From positions 1,937,501 to 2,001,500 of the forward strand of contig CP102274.1 in NCBI GenBank assembly GCA_025149285.1: DNA of 64,000 bases, read 5' to 3'. The notes under the pieces were generated by a model that was not told the origin of the DNA, searched no databases, and was given only the letters and a program-made list of their open reading frames with translations. This DNA comes from Hungatella hathewayi (GTDB lineage: Bacteria > Bacillota > Clostridia > Lachnospirales > Lachnospiraceae). Shown here one piece after another: positions 59,989 through 64,000 of this stretch; position 1 is the first letter of the stretch, and every line of letters begins with the position of its first letter. The position numbers and the translations under genes are program-made.

Positions 59989-60067
59989 ATACGGCAGATG
60001 GTGGTCAACTCAGAAACAGGCAGGAAAGCTGTAAACCAATTTTATTTATCATCAGGAGGGAATTCAT

Positions 60068-61132
60068 ATGAATATGTCACTTCGCTGGTATGGACCAGGC
60101 TATGACACCGTAACACTGGAACAGATCCGTCAGATTCCGGGCGTGAAAGGCGTTATCACAACACTCTACGGGACCCGGCCGGGAGAGGTTTGGGAGAGAG
60201 AAGAGATCAGAAGCTTAAAGAAGACCGTGGAGGAAGCAGGACTCTCCATTCTCGGAATTGAATCGGTCAATGTCCATGACGATATCAAGACTGGTGCGGG
60301 AGACAGAGACCGCTATATTGAAAATTACATCAAAACTCTGGAACGTCTGGGCGAGGAAGACATTCACATGGTATGCTATAACTTTATGCCTGTGTTTGAC
60401 TGGACCCGCTCCGAGCTGGCCAGAAAGAGGGCGGATGGCTCCACCGTTCTCGCCTATAATCAGGATATCATCGATCAGATCGATCCGGAGCATATGAGAG
60501 AATCCATCGAAGCCATGTCCGCCGGCTATGTAATGCCGGGCTGGGAACCGGAGCGCATGGGCAGGCTGGCCGAGCTGTTTGCGATGTACCGTGAGGTCGA
60601 CGAGGAGAAGCTGTTCTCCAATCTCGTATATTTTCTGGAAGCCATCGGGCCGGTCTGTGAAAAATATGATATCCGCATGGGAATTCATCCGGATGATCCG
60701 GCGTGGCCGATATTCGGGCTTCCCAGAATCATTACGGATAAGGCTCACATTGAAAAGCTCTTAAGGGCAGTTGACAGGCCGTATAACGGGCTGACTCTCT
60801 GCACCGGTTCTCTGGGATCCAATCAAAAGAACGATATTCCGGGCATCATCGAGGCCGCGAAGGGCAGAATTGCATTTGCCCATGTCAGGAACTTAAAATA
60901 TAATTCCGAACGGGATTTTGAGGAAGCGGCTCACTTATCTTCCGACGGCTCCATGGATATGTACAGAATTATGAAGACGCTTTACGATACCGGATTTGAC
61001 GGGGTGATCCGTCCGGATCACGGCCGGGCAATCTGGGGGGAAGAAGCAATGCCAGGCTACGGTCTGTATGACCGGGCGCTGGGGGCCATGTATTTACAGG
61101 GCTTATGGGAAGCGATCAGAAAAAATGGCTGA
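60068..61132 (+). CDS. uxuA: mannonate dehydratase UxuA
   Basis: A 354-residue TIM-barrel enzyme, converting D-mannonate to 2-keto-3-deoxy-D-gluconate in hexuronate breakdown (cytoplasm). Family signatures are MSLRWYGPGYDTVTLEQIRQ at the N-terminus, GIESVNVHDDIKTG, VCYNFMPVFDWTRSEL, MGIHPDDPAWPIFGLPRI and LCTGSLGS, including His and Cys metal ligands. Normal length. TCAGGAGGG precedes the ATG. It is first in the operon uxuA-gntR-uxuB and overlaps the regulator gene by 8 bases. Confidence 0.97.
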   Translation: MNMSLRWYGPGYDTVTLEQIRQIPGVKGVITTLYGTRPGEVWEREEIRSLKKTVEEAGLSILGIESVNVHDDIKTGAGDRDRYIENYIKTLERLGEEDIHMVCYNFMPVFDWTRSELARKRADGSTVLAYNQDIIDQIDPEHMRESIEAMSAGYVMPGWEPERMGRLAELFAMYREVDEEKLFSNLVYFLEAIGPVCEKYDIRMGIHPDDPAWPIFGLPRIITDKAHIEKLLRAVDRPYNGLTLCTGSLGSNQKNDIPGIIEAAKGRIAFAHVRNLKYNSERDFEEAAHLSSDGSMDMYRIMKTLYDTGFDGVIRPDHGRAIWGEEAMPGYGLYDRALGAMYLQGLWEAIRKNG

Positions 61133-61955
61133 GAAGGATACGAAAAAAGCTGCTGCAGAAATCCCTGCCGTTAAGAAAAATACCATGAAGACAGCAGAGA
61201 CAGCAAAGACAGCAGAAAAGGAAAACAGCGGCAGTCGGGAAGATCGGATGTACGACGTACTGCGGGCGGATATCCTTGATTTAAAACTGAGACCCGGTCT
61301 GGTCTTCAGTATAAAGGATGTCTGCGACGCATATGAGGTGGGGAGAACGCCGGTCAGGGAAGCGCTGATCCGGCTGTCCAAGGAAGGCCTCATCACTTTT
61401 TTGCCGCAGAGAGGTACGATGGTATCCAGAATTGATTTCCAGAGAGCTGACAATGAGCGGTTTCTAAGGAGCTGCGTGGAAGAACAGGTCATGCTGGAAT
61501 TCATGGCGTTAAGCGGACCGGACTCAGCGGCTGCCGCGGCTCTTAAAGAATCCTTAGACCGGCAGGAAAAAATTGTGAAAGACAGGGACTGCCGGGCGTT
61601 TCTGGAAGAAGATATGGTGTTCCACTCTGTGTTTTACCAGGGCGCCGACCGGGAAACCTGCGCCCGGATTATTCACGCCAATTCAGGAGATTACCGGCGG
61701 ATCCGTCTGCTGTCCTTAACGGAGACCGGGATCAGCGACGGAGTCGTGCGGCAGCACAGGGAACTTATGGAGGCCGTTCTGATGCGGGACAGGGAACGGG
61801 TACACCGGCTGCTGGCTCTTCATTTAAATAAGATGGTGAAGGAAGAACGGTTCCTGATGGAGAAATATGCGGAAAGCTTTACAGGCGGCGAAGCAGTGGA
61901 AAAACGGAGAAACGACGGTTTTGCCACGGATTTTCTGGCTGGCTGCCTTCACTAG
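61125..61955 (+). CDS. GntR-family regulator (FCD type) of hexuronate genes
   Basis: A 276-residue regulator. A basic Lys/Ala/Thr-rich tail of ~40 residues precedes the winged helix-turn-helix (FSIKDVCDAYEVGRTPVREALIRLSKEGLI, ~60-105). A helical FCD ligand domain follows (VEEQVMLEFMALS, EDMVFHSVFYQGA, HRELMEAVLMRD, ALHLNKM). The start is ATG 61125 inside the end of uxuA, an 8-base overlap. Its place between uxuA and uxuB makes it a hexuronate-pathway regulator, probably sensing an intermediate and binding the tandem palindromes at 59961. Confidence 0.93.
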   Translation: MAEKDTKKAAAEIPAVKKNTMKTAETAKTAEKENSGSREDRMYDVLRADILDLKLRPGLVFSIKDVCDAYEVGRTPVREALIRLSKEGLITFLPQRGTMVSRIDFQRADNERFLRSCVEEQVMLEFMALSGPDSAAAAALKESLDRQEKIVKDRDCRAFLEEDMVFHSVFYQGADRETCARIIHANSGDYRRIRLLSLTETGISDGVVRQHRELMEAVLMRDRERVHRLLALHLNKMVKEERFLMEKYAESFTGGEAVEKRRNDGFATDFLAGCLH

Positions 61956-62034
61956 TACTGCATAGCGTGTGTCGGAAATTTGCCTTTTTAAATTGCCATG
62001 ATACGGCGCTAAAATAAACGAGAGAGGTGTAAAC

Positions 62035-63645
62035 ATGAATTTAACAGATACAGGATTACAGGACAGGCAGGCATGGGAGAAAGCGGGGATTGCCGTTCCA
62101 ACCTATGACAGGGCGGCAATGGTGACGAGGACGAAGGAGAACCCTGAATGGGTTCATTTCGGCGCGGGTAATATCTTCCGCGGCTTTATTGCCAATCTTC
62201 AGGACGCGCTTCTGGAGGCCGGTCTGGCCCAAACCGGTATTATTGCGGCTGAGACCTTTGATTTTGACATTATGGATAAAATTTATAAACCATTTGACGA
62301 TCTGGCCCTGTTAATTACCTTAAAGGCGGATGGGAGCACGGAGAAGAAGGTGATTGCATCCATTGCGGAGGGCGTGAAGGCGGATTCCGGTGATCCAAAA
62401 GAGTGGCAGCGTCTGCGCACCATATTTACAAGCCCCTCCCTTCAGATGATATCCTTTACGATCACGGAGAAAGGATATGCACTGAAAGGGGCGGATGGAA
62501 CGTATTTTCCATTCGTTCAGAACGATATTGATAATGGGCCAAAGGAGCTATCCTGCGCCATGGCAGTGGTCTGCGCCCTTCTGCTGGAACGGTACCGGCA
62601 TGGCGCCGCGCCGCTGGCTGTCGTCAGCATGGACAACTGCTCCCATAACGGAGAGAAACTGCAGAATTCCATTCTCACCATGGCGGAGGAATGGAAGAAA
62701 AAGGGATTTGTGGATGACGGCTTCCTTGCATATTTAAAGAATGAAGAAAAGATTGCATTCCCCTGGTCCATGATTGATAAGATTACCCCCAGGCCCAGTG
62801 CCGAACTGGCCGGGCAGCTGGAAGCTGACGGAGTCTCCTCCATGCAGCCGGTTATCACCTCTAAGAGGACGTATATTGCGCCGTTTGTCAACGCGGAGGG
62901 GCCGCAGTATCTGGTGATTGAGGATAAATTTCCGGCGGGAAGGCCGGCACTGGAAAAAGCGGGTGTCTATATGACGGACAGGGATACGGTAAACCGGGTG
63001 GAGCGCATGAAGGTAACAACCTGTTTAAATCCGCTGCACACGGCGCTGGCCGTATATGGCTGTATTCTGGGATACACTTCGATTGCGGAGGAGATGAAGG
63101 ATCCTGAACTGAAGGCCCTGGTAGAAAAAATCGGGCTGACAGAGGGCATGCCGGTGGTGACGGATCCGAAGATTCTTTCACCGGAAGCGTTTGTCAATGA
63201 GGTCATCTGCGACAGGCTTCCGAATCCGTTTATACCGGATGCACCCCAGAGAATCGCAAGCGATACGTCCCAGAAGGTGGGAATCCGGTACGGGGAGACG
63301 ATCAAATCCTATGTGGAACGATATGGGGATGCGAAGAAGCTGACCTTTATCCCCCTGGCCATTGCGGGCTGGTGCCGTTATCTGCTGGCGGTGGATGATG
63401 AGTTAAAACCGTTTGAGCTTTCCGCCGATCCGATGATTCCGGAGCTTATGGAATGCTTAAAGGGCGTCGAGGCAGGGAAGCCTGAGACGTATGCAGGACA
63501 GTTAAAACCGATTCTGTCCAATGAGAATATTTTTGGCGTTAACTTATACGACGCCGGAATCGGCAGCCTGACGGAAGCCATGTTCCTGGAGGAGATTGCC
63601 GGGGCGGGTGCAGTCAGGGAGGCGCTTAAGAAGTACCTGGCATAA
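62035..63645 (+). CDS. uxuB: fructuronate reductase / mannitol dehydrogenase family protein
   Basis: A 536-residue NAD-dependent polyol dehydrogenase. The N-terminal cofactor site is VHFGAGNIFRGFIA (40-53). Catalytic residues are Lys326, Asn332 and His335 in RMKVTTCLNPLHTALA. It lies 79 bases after gntR behind GAGAGGTG, and next to uxuA, so D-fructuronate reduction to D-mannonate is the likely role. The truncated gene at the window start is a close paralogue over its whole visible length. Confidence 0.9.
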   Translation: MNLTDTGLQDRQAWEKAGIAVPTYDRAAMVTRTKENPEWVHFGAGNIFRGFIANLQDALLEAGLAQTGIIAAETFDFDIMDKIYKPFDDLALLITLKADGSTEKKVIASIAEGVKADSGDPKEWQRLRTIFTSPSLQMISFTITEKGYALKGADGTYFPFVQNDIDNGPKELSCAMAVVCALLLERYRHGAAPLAVVSMDNCSHNGEKLQNSILTMAEEWKKKGFVDDGFLAYLKNEEKIAFPWSMIDKITPRPSAELAGQLEADGVSSMQPVITSKRTYIAPFVNAEGPQYLVIEDKFPAGRPALEKAGVYMTDRDTVNRVERMKVTTCLNPLHTALAVYGCILGYTSIAEEMKDPELKALVEKIGLTEGMPVVTDPKILSPEAFVNEVICDRLPNPFIPDAPQRIASDTSQKVGIRYGETIKSYVERYGDAKKLTFIPLAIAGWCRYLLAVDDELKPFELSADPMIPELMECLKGVEAGKPETYAGQLKPILSNENIFGVNLYDAGIGSLTEAMFLEEIAGAGAVREALKKYLA

Positions 63646-63650
63646 AGAGA

Positions 63651-63692
63651 AAGGAATAAGCGGCTGGTGTCCAGCCTGCTTATTCCTTTTTT
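63651..63692. terminator. bidirectional terminator between uxuB and thyA
   Basis: AAGGAATAAGCGGCTGG (63651-63667) pairs with CCAGCCTGCTTATTCCTT (63671-63688, one bulge) around a short loop. A T-run follows on plus and a mirror run on minus. Confidence 0.85.
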
Positions 63693-63729
63693 CACGATTA
63701 AGTATACCTGCGGACCCGCCGGCCTTCTC

Positions 63730-64000
63730 CTAGATTGCAACCGGAATCTTATCCGTAAACGCATGGTACTGATAATCCTCCAGCCGGAAGCTGTCCTTTG
63801 TGAAGCTGTAAAAATCATGAATTTCCGGACCCATGATAAACTTCGGCGCGTCATAGGGCGTTTTTTCTATCATTTCCTTCACGATCGGTACGTGTCTGTC
63901 ATAAATGTGGGCATCCGCAATGACATGAACCAGTTCCCCGGCCTGTAAGCCGCTTACTGATGCAAACATATGCAGCAAAACGGCGTACTGCGTCACGTTC
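63730..64000 (-). CDS. thyA: thymidylate synthase, 5' part outside window
   Basis: C-terminal ~88 residues of thymidylate synthase, which makes dTMP from dUMP with methylene-tetrahydrofolate. TQYAVLLHMFASVSG, LVHVIADAHIYDRHVP and the dUMP-site region DAHIYD are diagnostic, and the chain ends in a short hydrophobic tail ending PVAI. The frame stays open to the window edge, so the N-terminal two thirds with the catalytic cysteine lie beyond it. Confidence 0.93.
   Translation of the reverse strand, partial: NVTQYAVLLHMFASVSGLQAGELVHVIADAHIYDRHVPIVKEMIEKTPYDAPKFIMGPEIHDFYSFTKDSFRLEDYQYHAFTDKIPVAI

Noticed and set aside
1-64000. CRISPR array, tRNA, rRNA or prophage
   Set aside because: No regularly spaced repeats, no cloverleaf-like or rRNA-like sequence and no phage structural genes were recognised.

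Overview
The window is a stretch of chromosome from an anaerobic, spore-forming, moderate-GC Firmicute, most likely a gut Lachnospiraceae/Clostridium relative. The grounds are: strong GGAGG-type ribosome binding sites with frequent ATG and some GTG/TTG starts; a hybrid-cluster protein (hcp); a spore-photoproduct-lyase family radical SAM protein; a CarD-type factor; LplB/LplC-type sugar permeases without their own ATPase; and many small sugar-catabolic clusters, each with its own regulator. No rRNA, tRNA, CRISPR array or prophage was seen.

Layout. 1-1.4 kb: 3' part of a mannitol-dehydrogenase/fructuronate-reductase gene. 1.5-4.1 kb: hcp and a convergent AraC regulator. 4.2-6.8 kb: a domain-permuted GH3 beta-glucosidase, followed by a very long hairpin. 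7.0-10.8 kb: two-component system (OmpR-type regulator plus a 7TM-DISM-like kinase) and two GGDEF-type proteins, the second degenerate. 10.8-15.2 kb: LysR regulator divergent from a redox cluster (flavodoxin, cupin, carboxymuconolactone-decarboxylase-like protein, two aldo/keto reductases). 15.3-22.6 kb: lipoprotein binding protein divergent from an RpiR regulator, two LplB/LplC permeases and an MFS transporter, then a LacI regulator.

22.9-31.4 kb is the most interesting part: a ten-gene, same-strand operon of two cupins, a C-glycoside deglycosidase beta/alpha pair, a Gfo/Idh/MocA oxidoreductase, a TIM-barrel isomerase-like protein, a second Gfo/Idh/MocA oxidoreductase, a lactonase-type beta-propeller and a second beta/alpha pair. 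The inferred route is import of a plant C-glycoside (for example a flavone or isoflavone C-glucoside), oxidation at sugar C3 by an oxidoreductase, C-C bond cleavage by the metal-dependent alpha/beta deglycosidase, and salvage of the sugar fragment by the other enzymes. Having two pairs suggests two substrates or two linkage positions. The promoter has a 10+10 bp inverted repeat around its -35 element, a plausible site for the LacI protein encoded just upstream.

31.6-33.6 kb: an IS1634-type insertion sequence with recognisable terminal inverted repeats. 33.9-38.7 kb: RecQ helicase, NhaC antiporter, Crp/Fnr regulator. 38.9-41.7 kb: a signal-peptide-less aryl-sulfate sulfotransferase and a YitT membrane protein. 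41.9-50.4 kb: a second sugar locus (ROK regulator, DUF4838 protein, two permeases, binding protein) interrupted by an IS110-type element with a likely bridge-RNA region. 50.4-59.9 kb: assorted genes (SPL-like radical SAM protein, repeat lipoprotein, RsmH paralogue, sce7726-type protein, DUF3781 protein, MarR regulator with clear palindromic operators, CarD, cytidylate-kinase-like protein, MATE transporter). 60-63.6 kb: hexuronate operon uxuA-gntR-uxuB behind tandem palindromic operators. The window ends inside thyA on the minus strand.

GH3 beta-glucosidase, aryl-sulfate sulfotransferase and the deglycosidase operon all fit processing of conjugated plant phenolics, but that link is inference from gene content.
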